This document shows positions 49,252 to 60,391 of a stretch of 64,000 bases of DNA, one piece after another; within the stretch, counting starts at the first letter, position 1; each line of letters begins with the position of its first letter. Position numbers and translations under genes: made by a program. The notes beneath the pieces were generated by a model. That model was not told the origin of the DNA. It searched no databases and worked only from the letters and a program-made list of their open reading frames with translations. The stretch covers positions 3,410,001 through 3,474,000 of the forward strand of contig NZ_CP042434.1 in NCBI RefSeq assembly GCF_007971385.1, in the 5' to 3' direction. Origin of the DNA: Arachidicoccus ginsenosidivorans (GTDB lineage: Bacteria > Bacteroidota > Bacteroidia > Chitinophagales > Chitinophagaceae).

Positions 49252-52200
49252 ATGAGCAAGCTGAAAAAAAGTTCTTAAGTTTTCCTGCAGCACTCGCACT
49301 CGTTATGTGTACCCTTTGGGTCTCCAACGCAAAAGCAGGACCGATTATTACAACCTCGCCTTACCAGCAACAGCAGGTAACCGGCCAGGTGACAGATAGT
49401 TCTGGAAAGGCCTTAGCAGGTGTCTCTGTGCAGATAAAAGGCACCACAAGAGGCATATTAACGGATGAAAACGGTAATTTTTCCATAGAGGCCAATCAGG
49501 GAGATGTACTTTTTGTTTCCTATACTGGTTATACTTCCAAGGAAGTGACAGTAAATGGCCAGCAGGCACTAAGTATTGTGCTCACCGCGGAAACCAGTGA
49601 TTTAAACGATGTCGTTGTTATTGGTTATGGTACGCAGAAAAAAAGTCTGGTGACTGGCGCCATTGCACAGGTATCCTCCAAAGATATCGCCAATAAGCAA
49701 ATCGGACGCCTGGATGACGCCTTACGTGGCCAGGCGGCCGGCGTTTCTGTTATCCAGAGCAACGGCGCACCAGGCTCTGCACCCTCTGTAATTATTCGTG
49801 GGATAACGACCATTAATAATAACACGCCTTTGTACGTAATTGACGGTGTTGTACAGACTGGTAATGGTGGTATTGATTATTTGGATCCCAATGACATTGC
49901 TTCTATGGAAGTTTTGAAAGATGCAGCCTCGGCCGCAGTTTATGGTTCCAGAGCTTCCAACGGTGTAATTATCATTACCACCAAAAAAGGTCGCCTGAAT
50001 TCTGCTATGCAGATCAGTTATAGCGGACAATATGGCTGGCAAAAACCCATCACCAAAGTAAAAATGGCCAATGCGACGCAGTATGCTGAGTTGCGTAATG
50101 AAGCGGCCATTAATGATGGTGAAGCGTTGCCTTATGCCTCACCCAGTATTTATGGTACGGGTACTAATTGGCAAGATGAGATATTCAGCGATAATGCCAT
50201 TTATCAAAATCACAGCCTGAGTTTAAGTGGCGGTTCAGAAAAGTCCACTTATTATTTATCCGCCGGCTATAGAGGTCAGCAAGGTTTGATAGCGCCTTCT
50301 ATTGCGTTTAACAAGCAATTTTCACTAACCACTAATACTAGTTTTCAACTGGGAAAATATGTGAAAGTTGGTGAAAATTTCAGCTTCACCAACCAAAAAA
50401 ATAACACAGGTCTGAATACCAATTCTGAATATGGGGGGCCATTAAGTGACGCTTTGAATCTGGATCCTTTGACACCGGTTACTGTAGATGCGGATTTTGT
50501 TGCCGGCAATCCAGGTACTTATCCAACCAGTAAGATTCCTTACCTGGCTAAAGCAGCCAATGGAGACTATTATTCCATTTCTCCTCGTGTACAACAGGAA
50601 ATGACCAATCCGTTTTCTTTTATACAAACTCAAAAAGGCAATTACGGTTGGTCCAATAATTTTGTGGGTAGCGCTTATATTAATATCAACCCCATTGAAG
50701 GTTTGAATTTAAGGTCGGCCTTTAATGCGAAGGGTGGTTTTTGGGGATCAGAGTCTTTCAGCTCTTTTTATTATATGAATACCACTAATGATCATACACC
50801 GGAGAGTCATACACAGAATGCTCATTACCGGGATGCGGAGCATAATTTGACCTGGAACTGGGACAATACCGCTTCTTATGGCAAACAGGTTGGTTTACAT
50901 AATTTTGAAGTAATGTTAGGCATGAGTGCGACCAAACAGATCGCACAAGGTGTAAATGCCACCCATTACGGTGAACCGGTAACTAATTATCAGGATGCAT
51001 CTTTTAATTGGAGTCTACCAAATGATTCCACCGTTGGCGGAGGTTATGAAAACCAGATCTATACACTGGAATCCTTTTTTGGTCGTGTAAGCTATAACTA
51101 TGCAGAAAAATACCTTTTGATGGGAATTATTCGCAGAGATGCCTCCTCAAAATTTGGTGCCGATAACCGTTGGGCAACTTTTCCTTCGGTGCAAGTAGGT
51201 TGGGTCGCAACAAAAGAGGACTTCTTCCCAAAAAACACGCCCATTGATAATTTAAAATTCCGCTTCTCTTATGGAGAAACTGGTAATGAGATGTCTTTGA
51301 ATCCATTTCAATTTGAATCCGTTGTAAATAGTGGCGGTCTGAGAAATGCCGTTTTTGGCGACAATGGTTTGGTGGTGGGATATAGCCCCTCTGCGCCCTC
51401 CAATCCTGCTTTAAAGTGGGAACAGACCAGTCAGTTGGACCTGGGCTTTGATATGATACTAGCCCATAGCTTTAATGTTACTTTCGATTATTATAACAAA
51501 AAAACGAATGGCATGTTGCAGCAAGTGCAGATTCCAGGTTTTGCCGGATATTTGGGCGAGCCCTGGGCTAATGTGGGCGATATGAGCAATAAAGGGGTGG
51601 AACTGGAATTAGGCTGGAATAAATCATTCGGCCAGGATGTTCACCTTAGACTCAACGGTAATATTTCCTATAATAAAAACCAGGTCACTTTTCTGGGTAA
51701 TGGTGTAGATTACCTCACTAGGACTGCCAGCTGGCAGGCTAGTCTGTACGGCTTGACTCGTACAGCAGTTGGACATCCACTAGATGCCTTCTATGGTTTT
51801 AAAGAGCTGGGTACCTTCAAGTCTCAGGCAGAGATTAATTCCTACGGTTATATGGATGCTGCAGGTGATTTTCAGTTATTTCAACCAGATGCCAAGCCCG
51901 GTGATTTAAAATGGTGGAAAAATCCAGACAATCCAGATGACGCGGGTAAGGGCGTGATTGGACAGGGAGACAGAACCTTCCTGGGTGATCCTAATCCACA
52001 TTGGATCTATGGCTTTAACGTGAATCTTTCCTGGAATAACTGGGATTTACTGGCATTCGGACAAGGTGTTTGGGGCAATCAGATATTCCAGGCTTATCGC
52101 CGCAGAGATGTGGGGGTCGATGGCTATAAGGGTGGTGCCAACTATCAGGCAGATGCTTTGAATGCCTGGACGACCTTGAATCCTTCCAGCGACTATCCAC

Positions 52201-52484
52201 GTATAACGGATAAGGATGCTAATCATAATTTCTCTAACCCATCAAGTTTTTATTTACAGAGCGGCGCTTATTTTAGATTGAAGACACTGCAATTAGGTTA
52301 CACGTTGCCAAAATCTGTTTTGGGAAAATTAAAAGCACAAACTTTCAGGATTTATGCCAGTGCCAGCAACTTATTCACATTGACTAAATATACTGGTTAT
52401 GACCCAGAAATCAGTGGTGGGGTGGATAAGGGGCTCTATCCGCAGGCGAAGACCTTTATTGTTGGTTTGAACATCGGACTCTAA
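49252..52484 (+). CDS. susC: SusC-like TonB-dependent outer-membrane transporter, one frame break near the start (1077 residues when repaired)
   Basis: Outer-membrane beta-barrel that imports oligosaccharides with TonB energy. The ATG at 49252 and signal peptide (MSKLKKKFLSFPAALALVM) are recovered by adding one A to seven A residues (49264-49270). The mature protein has a carboxypeptidase-regulatory-like domain (about residues 40-125), a plug domain with the VVVIGYGTQKK signature, and a barrel ending GLNIGL. It pairs with SusD 37 bp downstream. Without the correction a Met at 49305 would leave the signal incomplete. Confidence 0.93.
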
Positions 52485-52521
52485 AAATAAATGCAGGTAA
52501 TTCCATTAAAAATATTGTATT

Positions 52522-54071
52522 ATGAAACGAAATAAAATAGTAAATAGCTTCTTACTTCTGACAGGGATGTTCATGATGGCTTCTTGTTCCAAGTCATTTT
52601 TGAGTCCGAAACCTATAGGAGAAAGCTTAGAAAGTAATTATTATTCCACGCCGGCCGAGGCTTATGCAGGCCTCGTAGCCGCCTATGCTCCCAGTCAGGT
52701 GACCTATACGGGTAGCTATTGTTCTCAGGAAGGCCTGGCCAATGCGGCCTCTGATGAATGTTATTCAGGAGGTGCCAGCACCAATGACCAGGTTACCTGG
52801 ACGGCCATGAATGATATGGATTTATTAACGCCGGCTCAGATGCCCAGTGCGCTTTGGACGGTCAACTTTCAGGGCGTGGAGGCAAGTAATCTGATCTTGT
52901 CCAAATTAGACGGTGCCGGACTTGATGACGCTACCCTGAAACGTTATACTGGAGAAGCGAAGTTTTTACGGGCCTATTATTATTTTCATTTGGTGCGCTG
53001 GTTTGGTCATGTGCCTTTAATTACTAGCCAAATGACCTTAGATGAAATCTATGCGACCGGGCAATCTTCAAAGGATTCAGTTTATGCACAAATTGAGAAA
53101 GATTTAAGTGAAGCGATCCCTGATTTGCCGGCTAAGGTGCCTGCTTCTGAAAACGGTCGGGCTACACAAGGTGCAGCAACTGCCTTACTGGGCAAAGTTT
53201 ATTTGTATGACAAGAAATACACACAGGCAGCTACAGAATTGGCAAAAGTGAACGGCACACCTGGTGGAACCAGTCAGTATGGATATCACCTATTGGATAA
53301 TTACGGGGATATTTTTACCCAGAAATTCAATGCAGAATCTATTTTTGAAATACAGCATACCCAGACCCAAAATTACGGCGACTGGAGCGGAGGAACCGCC
53401 ACCGGTAATATGTATGCCGTTATGTGTGGCCCCAGAAATTACACCTTTAAAAGTGCACCGGCGCCTACGATAGTCACAGGTTGGGGCTTTACACCAATCT
53501 CATATGATTTGTATGATGCGATGGTTAAAAACGGTAAATACGATCCCAGATATCCGTATACTATTTATAATATAGACAGCATGGCCAATGCAGGACTTTG
53601 TGCTTATTCTGCCACTGATTTTTCAGTTGGTTTTCCTTACTCTGGTTACAATGTGGCTAAATTTGCACCCTTACAAGAGTGGAAAGGCACAGGAGGAGAT
53701 CCTTATTTAAACTATGGAGTAGATTATATTGAGATTCGCCTGGCCGATACGTATTTAATGGAAGCGGAAGCACTCGTACAGGGTAGTGGGGATAAGAGCC
53801 GTGCTCAGGCATTGCTAGATGCGGTAAGAAAAAGAGTAGGTCTGGGTTCCGTGCCTGTAACCATGGATGCCATTAAAAATGAGCGGCAACTTGAACTGGC
53901 TACTGAAGGTCACCGTTTCTTTGATCTGGTTCGTTGGGGGACGCAGACAAAGTCCTCAATCATATGGAAAAGGGTTATTCCAAGAATTTTAAAGTTGGTA
54001 AAAATGAAATATTACCAATCCCTCTAAATGAGCTGACCAATACCAAGCTTATTCAAAATCCCGGGTACTGA
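52522..54071 (+). CDS. susD: SusD-like nutrient-binding lipoprotein, one frame break (516 residues when repaired)
   Basis: Outer-membrane lipoprotein that captures glycan for SusC. The lipobox is MASC near residue 22. RAYYYFHLVRWFGHVPL near residue 148 and the RagB/SusD helix pairs are typical; the C-terminal ATEGHRFFDLVRWG is diagnostic. The frame breaks at five G residues (53936-53940). With one more G it reads DADKVLNHMEKGYSKNF and ends NPGY, 1551 bases in all. Confidence 0.93.
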
Positions 54072-54107
54072 TAGAACCTATAAACATTATTTTAAAAAAC
54101 TTTTTTT

Positions 54108-55166
54108 ATGAGAAATATAATAAAATCTACCGGACAGCTTGGCTGGGCACTTATTGCAGGTTGTTTATTATTCAGCGCCTGCTCCAAAGAAGATACAGGA
54201 TCTTTGGAGGCCATCGTTCCAACGCCAAGTTTTACATCTGCGGCATTAACGCCCAGCGAGGCTAGTGCGTCTAATGTAGAGTTAATTAATACAAGCACCC
54301 AGTCAATGACCGCTTATTGGACTGTTTTGGATGATGCGGGCAATTCTGTTGGGACGTTTACTGGAGATACTGTGCGGCTGGCACTTACTTTCGCTGGTAC
54401 TTATACGGTTAAAATGGCTGCAGGCGGTCCGGGTGGTTTGTCAGACACAATTCAGCAAGCAGTCACCGTTGACAAGGATAATGTCTATGCAGTAGGGCCT
54501 ACGACACTTTTAGGTATATTGACAGGAGCTGCACTTGGAAAAACCAGCAGAACCTGGAAGGCTGACCGGGTAGTCAGTACGGTAATTGTTTGGGACACTT
54601 ATGATAATTGTTTAGGGCAGATAAACGGTGGTGCCGGCGCCTGGTGGGCCTTTGGTCCGGGAGAAATAGCTACAGACGGCTCCGGTCGTGATGGATATTT
54701 TGACGATACCTACACGTTTAATTTTGCAAAGGTTGGAAAGATGGTCTATGATGATCATAATACTGTCTACCTGGATAATGGTGGTTCCGGTTGGACCAAA
54801 GCCTTACCAACTCCATGGAATACGACCCAGGCAACGGTTTCTTCTACCACTTTATATGACGCGGTGCCGGCACTGAAACCTTGGGGCAGTGGTACTTTTG
54901 GTTATACAATCGCAGCTGCACCTGCCGGAGAATTGAAACAGGGTACCATTACGATTACTGGCAAAGGGGGGCACTTTGGTCTGCAAGATAAGATCAATAA
55001 TGCTGAGGAGGTGACACCAACAGCTAACGCTGTTACCTATGATGTATTAGAGATGAAAACAGATCAGGTTGATGCATCAGGTAAGCATTATGATATGTTG
55101 GCCATCGGCGTTCATTATGACGCTGATGGAAATGTATTTACCTTTATGATGAGATCAGATCGTTAA
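54108..55166 (+). CDS. PKD-domain surface lipoprotein, probable glycan-binding protein
   Basis: A 352-residue lipoprotein (lipobox FSACS near residue 25). Residues 35-125 form a PKD-like Ig fold (TYTVKMAAGG, VTVDKDN). Residues 130-352 form an Asp/Gly/Trp-rich domain which I do not recognise (WWAFGPGE, FNFAKVGKMVYDD). Its position directly after SusD is where SusE/F-type glycan-binding lipoproteins usually lie, so binding of glucan at the cell surface is inferred. A hairpin follows before the GH16 gene. Confidence 0.78.
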   Translation: MRNIIKSTGQLGWALIAGCLLFSACSKEDTGSLEAIVPTPSFTSAALTPSEASASNVELINTSTQSMTAYWTVLDDAGNSVGTFTGDTVRLALTFAGTYTVKMAAGGPGGLSDTIQQAVTVDKDNVYAVGPTTLLGILTGAALGKTSRTWKADRVVSTVIVWDTYDNCLGQINGGAGAWWAFGPGEIATDGSGRDGYFDDTYTFNFAKVGKMVYDDHNTVYLDNGGSGWTKALPTPWNTTQATVSSTTLYDAVPALKPWGSGTFGYTIAAAPAGELKQGTITITGKGGHFGLQDKINNAEEVTPTANAVTYDVLEMKTDQVDASGKHYDMLAIGVHYDADGNVFTFMMRSDR

Positions 55167-55254
55167 ATAAAGGGGAACAGTGTCATGACGCTTGTATATT
55201 CACTTGTCGTAACATTTGTCAAACCCAAAGGCTAGCCCTTTAAAACTTAAGTGG

Positions 55255-55328
55255 CTTTCCAACCAGAAAACAAGGCGGTTAATACTTATTACCTTGCCTG
55301 AATAATATACTGGTTGGAAAGTCCTTTT
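55255..55328 (+). terminator. hairpin with T tail between the PKD lipoprotein and GH16 genes
   Basis: CTTTCCAACCAG (55255-55266) pairs with CTGGTTGGAAAG (55310-55321), with a smaller CAAGG/CCTTG stem inside, then TCCTTTTT. It lies only 14 bp before the GH16 start, so it may be a partial terminator that lowers expression of the enzymes relative to SusCD. Confidence 0.65.
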
Positions 55329-55341
55329 TAAAACAAATTAC

Positions 55342-56421
55342 ATGAAACGCAAATATTCAGTCCTGTTTTTTTTCGTGCCTGTTTTTGCTTTGCTACTGGG
55401 TTGCAGCAAGGGCAGTGATTATCAGGCGCCGGCTAGGCCTACGGATCTTTCTTATAGTGTCCAGATCGCCGGGGCTACAACTGCTGAGCCAGGAGGAGAT
55501 GGTAGCGGTAAGGTGACCATCAACCTTTCTGGTAAAAATGTAACCTCCTTTGTTGTAAGCCTGACCACAGAAAATGAGTCATTTTCTGTGAACGGAAATA
55601 GTGGCAGTGTCATTGGGATATTCAGCTCCCAGCCAGGAGCTACCACTAAATATCCTATCAAGATCTCCGCTTATTGCAATACGGTCAAAGTAGATACGAC
55701 AATCTATGCGACCGTGTATGTTAAAGCGGCCGTAGAACCGGGTACCGTGCTCATATGGTCAGATGAATTTGATAACACAACGCTCGATACCAAAACCTGG
55801 AATTATGAAACCGGCAATCTGGGTGTCAATAATGAACAGGAATATTATACCCAGGACGACGCCAATATTCGGGTGAAAGATGGCAACCTGGAGATTACGG
55901 CACTTAAGTCCCCTAACTACAATAACAGTGGCTGGGATTACACTTCTGCCAGAATCAATACCCAAGGTAAATATGAATTTAAATATGGTAAGGTGGTTAT
56001 CCGGGCAAAGATCCCAGGCGATGACGGCACCTGGCCAGCACTTTGGTTACTAGGCAGCAATATTACGACTGTTAATTGGCCTGCCTGCGGAGAAATAGAT
56101 TTGATGGAAGAAGGTACGGTAACTGGCTTTGAAAACATTTTGTCTTCTTTGCATTGGGGAAGTGATGCCATGCAGTCCCGTGTCGTTACGGGTGCTACAA
56201 CAGGGTTTCATGAATATGCCATGGATTGGCGCGCCGATCATATCGCCTTTTATTATGACGGGACGCTGCTCTACAGCCATGCTAATGACAGTAGCCTGCC
56301 ATTTAACCAGAAATTCTTCTTTATTTTCAATGTAGCTGTTGGCGGTAATATGGGCGGAACAACCATTAATTTGGGGTCAGGTTCTACCATGTATGTAGAT
56401 TATGTAAGGGTATATAATTAG
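55342..56421 (+). CDS. GH16 beta-glucanase lipoprotein (laminarinase type)
   Basis: A 359-residue lipoprotein (lipobox LLGCS). Residues 30-130 form a beta-sandwich module also found in the GH30 protein. The GH16 catalytic domain follows, with the active site GEIDLMEEG near residue 253: the nucleophile Glu and acid-base Glu lie in ExDxxE spacing with the extra residue seen in laminarinases. It is predicted to cut internal beta-1,3 (or 1,3/1,4) glucan links at the cell surface. Confidence 0.9.
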   Translation: MKRKYSVLFFFVPVFALLLGCSKGSDYQAPARPTDLSYSVQIAGATTAEPGGDGSGKVTINLSGKNVTSFVVSLTTENESFSVNGNSGSVIGIFSSQPGATTKYPIKISAYCNTVKVDTTIYATVYVKAAVEPGTVLIWSDEFDNTTLDTKTWNYETGNLGVNNEQEYYTQDDANIRVKDGNLEITALKSPNYNNSGWDYTSARINTQGKYEFKYGKVVIRAKIPGDDGTWPALWLLGSNITTVNWPACGEIDLMEEGTVTGFENILSSLHWGSDAMQSRVVTGATTGFHEYAMDWRADHIAFYYDGTLLYSHANDSSLPFNQKFFFIFNVAVGGNMGGTTINLGSGSTMYVDYVRVYN

Positions 56422-56578
56422 GCTTGGCGTAGGGTTGAAATATCCATTTAAAGCCTGTTTTATTCGGGCTCCCTTATTGGCTGATGTCGTTTGTTCTGTA
56501 ATGAACAGGAACTCGGTTTTAGTGGGATTCAAATGAGTCAGCAAGGTTGTTACAGCCGGGCTGAAAAATATAACAAAG

Positions 56579-58338
56579 ATGTACTTAGCAAAAGCGAATA
56601 AAATTAAAACAGGTTACTTATACTTGTGCCTGTTTTTTTTGGTGGTTTGTGCGCTGGCCTGCTCCAAAAAGGACGCGCCGGCCAGTAGTGTAAAAACACC
56701 TGCAAACTTAACGGTAGCTGTAGAGGTAGTGGGCGCTAGCGGCGCCATGCCGAATGGCGATGGCAGTGGCAGCGTAAATATTGAAGTGGCCGCCCAAAAT
56801 GCGACTACCTATCAGGTAATCCTACCTACAGAAAGTAATAAAACTTTTACAATCAATAATCCCAGTGGCGGCAAAGTAAGTTATGCTTTTACCAGTCATC
56901 CCAATACCACCACCTCCTATCCGGTACAGGTAATTGCTTATAATGGCAGCGTACATAAAGACACTTCTTTTTCAGTGCAGGTGTATTGCGGTTTAATGCA
57001 CGCGGATGTTGCTTATTGGCTGACGACGCCCGATAAAAGCACCCTTTTTGAGCAGCAAAATATCGCCTTGAATTTTGGGACGGCTACTAATGGATATGGT
57101 ACCATCAGTGTGGATGCGAATCAAAAATATCAATCCATTGATGGTTTTGGTTTTACCATGACTGGCGGAAGCGCCACCCTTATTAACGGGTTGACATCCA
57201 CCGCTAAAGAGAACTTATTAAAAGAGTTGTTTGCTACTGATGGCTCAGATATAGGTGTCAGTTATCTGCGCCTAAGCATAGGTGCTTCCGATTTAAGCGC
57301 TACCGCTTTTACTTATGATGACACGCCAGGAGATACTGAGTTGAAAGATTTCAGTATTGACAAGGAAAAAACAGATTTGATTCCTGTATTACAAAAAATA
57401 TTGGCCATCAACCCAGACATAAAAATCATTGCCACTCCCTGGAGCGCACCGGCCTGGATGAAATCCAACAATAGCCTTTATGGTGGCGGAGCCACCCCTG
57501 GAACTTTGCTGCCGGCATATTATCAGAGTTATGCCAATTACTTTGTAAAGTATATCCAGGCAATGGCAAAAGAAGGGATTACAATTGACGCTGTTACCCC
57601 ACAAAACGAGCCGTTAAATTCCTATAATAATCCTTCTATGCTGATGGACGCTCCCTCAGAAAATGACTTTATCAAAAATTATCTGGCACCTGCCTTTCAG
57701 GCAAGTGGCCTTACCACCAAAATTATTGTGTATGACCATAACCTGGATCATCCTGAATACGCCACTGATATTTTAAGTGATCCAGATACCTATAAACTGG
57801 TAGATGGTGCCGCCTTTCATCTATATGCAGGAGATATCGGTAAGATGTCTGAGGTTCATGATCAGTTCCCGGAAAAGAATTTGTATTTCACGGAACAATA
57901 TACCGCCGCCAGCGGTAATTTTGGCTCGGATCTTCAGTGGCATGTGCAGAACCTGATTATTGGAGCTACTAAAAACTGGAGCAAGAATGTATTAGAATGG
58001 AATCTCGCCTCCGATCCAAATAACCAACCGCACCTAAACGGCGGATGCTCGGATTGTCTGGGTGCCGTTACGATTAGTGGTGGTGCTGTATCTAAGAGAA
58101 ACCAGAGTTATTATATTATCGCCCATGCAGCCAAGTTTGTACGACCTGGATCAGTGCGCATTGGTTCGAGTACTGCAACCAATTTATTGAACGTGGCTTT
58201 TTGACCCCAGAAGGTAAAAAGGTGTTGATTGTCTTAAATACAGCACCCGTAGCGATGACTTTTAATATAGCGGCCAATGGGAAAACCGTAACACCTACAT
58301 TGCCTGCCGGTGCAGTAGCCACCTTTGTCTGGCAATAA
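56579..58338 (+). CDS. GH30 glucanase lipoprotein, one frame break at the C-terminus (586 residues when repaired)
   Basis: A lipoprotein (lipobox ALACS near residue 27) with the same N-terminal module as the GH16 protein (about residues 40-135), then a GH30 (beta/alpha)8 domain. WSAPAWMKSN near 285, the acid-base in VTPQNEPLN near 345 and the nucleophile in LYFTEQYT near 440 are visible. GH30 subfamily 3 enzymes act on beta-1,6-glucan, which fits the locus. The frame stops after five T (58198-58202). One more T continues to the normal beta-domain end, TFVWQ, 1761 bases. Confidence 0.9.
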
Positions 58339-58414
58339 AAAATAGCGCAAAGAACAGAAAAAGGAAAAGTAAGCATGCGTAGATAAATAGAAACAAAATA
58401 AAAGAAGCTTGGAT

Positions 58415-58452
58415 AAGGCCAGACAATAATCACTCGTTGTCTGGCCTTTTCT
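58415..58452 (+). terminator. rho-independent terminator of the glucan locus
   Basis: AAGGCCAGACAA (58415-58426) pairs with TTGTCTGGCCTT (58437-58448) around a 10-base loop, followed by T residues, 77 bp after the repaired GH30 stop. Confidence 0.85.
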
Positions 58453-58548
58453 ATTTTGCTTGAACCTCGATTTAAGTAGACAAACCAATATTTGGTATTG
58501 CCTGATATCTCCTATGTTATCCAATGTATAACCTGTTTATGCATATTT

Positions 58549-58576
58549 TTGACGATTTTTCTATCAAAATCGTCAA
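58549..58576. repeat. 11-bp perfect inverted repeat, possible operator
   Basis: TTGACGATTTT (58549-58559) and AAAATCGTCAA (58566-58576) with a 6-bp spacer. No T tail follows, so a DNA-binding site is as likely as a hairpin. Confidence 0.45.
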
Positions 58577-59018
58577 GCAATGAGACAAAATGCTTAATTT
58601 CTGATAGAATTTGTGGCGTTTTAATAGAAAATTTCAATTACCTTTATTTCGACACTATTTATTGACCTTGTTGACCTTGTGTGGAAGGATTATAGAGACG
58701 ACTGTTTTATTGGTCTTAATGAGGGGAGTCGCTTAGTTTAAAATGGGGAGCGCCAGTGGAATTATTATAATTTAAAGTAGTAGTATAGTAACAGTAGTTA
58801 TAAAAGGGCGAATTTGATCTGCAGGGGGAAAGGGAAAATACAATGTGCGGGTTAAGCAGGTAATGCGGAAAAATACCTGGATTTTTATAACAAATGTGCG
58901 TAAGGTTGATGGGGTAGTTTCAGAAGGGAACTTGTTTTATCTTTTGTTGACGCCAGAATACTTGGGCATTATTTAAGCGTTTGATTTTTTTTCACGACTA
59001 TAAATTTAAAAACGGAAT

Positions 59019-60386
59019 ATGAAATCGATTTTAGTGGGCTTAGCACTCATGACAGCCGTAGGTTGTTCTGCCGGCGGTAATAAGGACCAGGCAAACGCAC
59101 CCTGGGAGCCATTGTTTAACGGGAAAGACCTGTCTGGCTGGACCCAAAAAGGCGGCAAGGCCGACTTTCAGGTAAAAGACGGGATGATTGTGGGCACGAC
59201 TGTCCATCATACGCCGAATTCTTTTATATGTACGGATAAAGATTATGGTGATTTTATCATGGAGTTGGATTATAAGGTCGATCCTTCCATGAACTCAGGT
59301 ATCCAGATCAGAAGTCATAGCACACCCGTTTATCAAAATGGCCGCGTACATGGCTATCAGATAGAGATTGATCCTTCAGACCGGGCCTGGAGTGCCGGTA
59401 TTTATGAAGAGGCTCAACGCGGCTGGCTGGTGCCATTAACAGACAACCCCACTGCCGGACATGCGTTTAAACAAAATGACTGGAATCACTACCGCATCGA
59501 GGCTATTGGTGATACCATCAAAACCTGGATCAACGGCGTGGCAGCTGCCAATCTGATTGATGATAAATCCCATGACGGTTTTATTGCCCTGCAAGTGCAT
59601 CAGATCGGCGATAAAGATTCCGCTGGCAAACAGATTATGTGGAAGAATGTTCGGATCATCACCAAAGATGTGGCTAAATACAGCACAGCTTCTACGGCAA
59701 AACCAACCTATACAAAAAATACATTAACCCCAGAGGAAGCCAAAAACGGCTGGAAATTACTATGGGACGGTAAAACAACCAATGGTTGGAGAGGTGCTAA
59801 ACTAGATCATTTTCCCAACAAAGGATGGACCATCGATAATGGCGTGCTTATTGTCAATGCGGCTGATGGAAAAGAATCTGCCGATGGCGGAGATATCATT
59901 ACCGATGATCAATACGGTGATTTTGAACTAAAAGTGGATTTTAAACTGACTAAAGGCGCAAACAGTGGTATCAAATACTATGTGGATCCCGAGTTAAATA
60001 AAGGCGCAGGTTCTGCCATTGGTCTGGAATACCAGATACTCGATGATGCCAACCATCCAGATGCCAAACTGGGAGCGCAACCAGGCAGCAGAACCGTTTG
60101 CTCCCTGTATGATATGATTCAAGCGGATCCTAAAAAGCCCATTACACCAATTGGTGAGTGGAATACGGCTTATATTGTCAGCAAAAATAACCATGTAGAA
60201 CATTGGCTCAACGGCGTAAAAGTACTGGAATATGAAAGAGGCAGTAAGGATTTTGAACGCCTGGTCAAAGAGAGCAAGTATAAGGTATGGCCAAATTTTG
60301 GCCTGGCCAAAAGAGGCTATATCCTGCTACAGGATCATGGCAATAAAGTGTATTTCAGAAATGTCAAAATCAAAGCGTTAAACTAA
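59019..60386 (+). CDS. lipoprotein with two DUF1080 (3-keto-glycoside hydrolase-like) domains
   Basis: A 455-residue lipoprotein (lipobox AVGCS near residue 16). Two jelly-roll DUF1080 domains follow each other: residues about 28-215 ([10 protein letters not shown]) and 240-455 ([11 protein letters not shown]). DUF1080 proteins are concanavalin-like; some cleave 3-keto-glycosides made by partner oxidoreductases. The order lipoprotein, then two exported oxidoreductases suggests a cell-envelope oxidative glycan degradation unit. Activity is inferred from the family. Confidence 0.83.
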   Translation: MKSILVGLALMTAVGCSAGGNKDQANAPWEPLFNGKDLSGWTQKGGKADFQVKDGMIVGTTVHHTPNSFICTDKDYGDFIMELDYKVDPSMNSGIQIRSHSTPVYQNGRVHGYQIEIDPSDRAWSAGIYEEAQRGWLVPLTDNPTAGHAFKQNDWNHYRIEAIGDTIKTWINGVAAANLIDDKSHDGFIALQVHQIGDKDSAGKQIMWKNVRIITKDVAKYSTASTAKPTYTKNTLTPEEAKNGWKLLWDGKTTNGWRGAKLDHFPNKGWTIDNGVLIVNAADGKESADGGDIITDDQYGDFELKVDFKLTKGANSGIKYYVDPELNKGAGSAIGLEYQILDDANHPDAKLGAQPGSRTVCSLYDMIQADPKKPITPIGEWNTAYIVSKNNHVEHWLNGVKVLEYERGSKDFERLVKESKYKVWPNFGLAKRGYILLQDHGNKVYFRNVKIKALN

Positions 60387-60391
60387 CCATT

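Larger units (their letters stand above)
58339..59018. other. 680-bp intergenic region between the glucan locus and the DUF1080 unit
   Basis: No gene. Contains the terminator at 58415-58448, the 11-bp inverted repeat at 58549-58576 and a doubled TTGACCTTG near 58670-58689. It must hold the promoter of the next unit. Confidence 0.5.
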
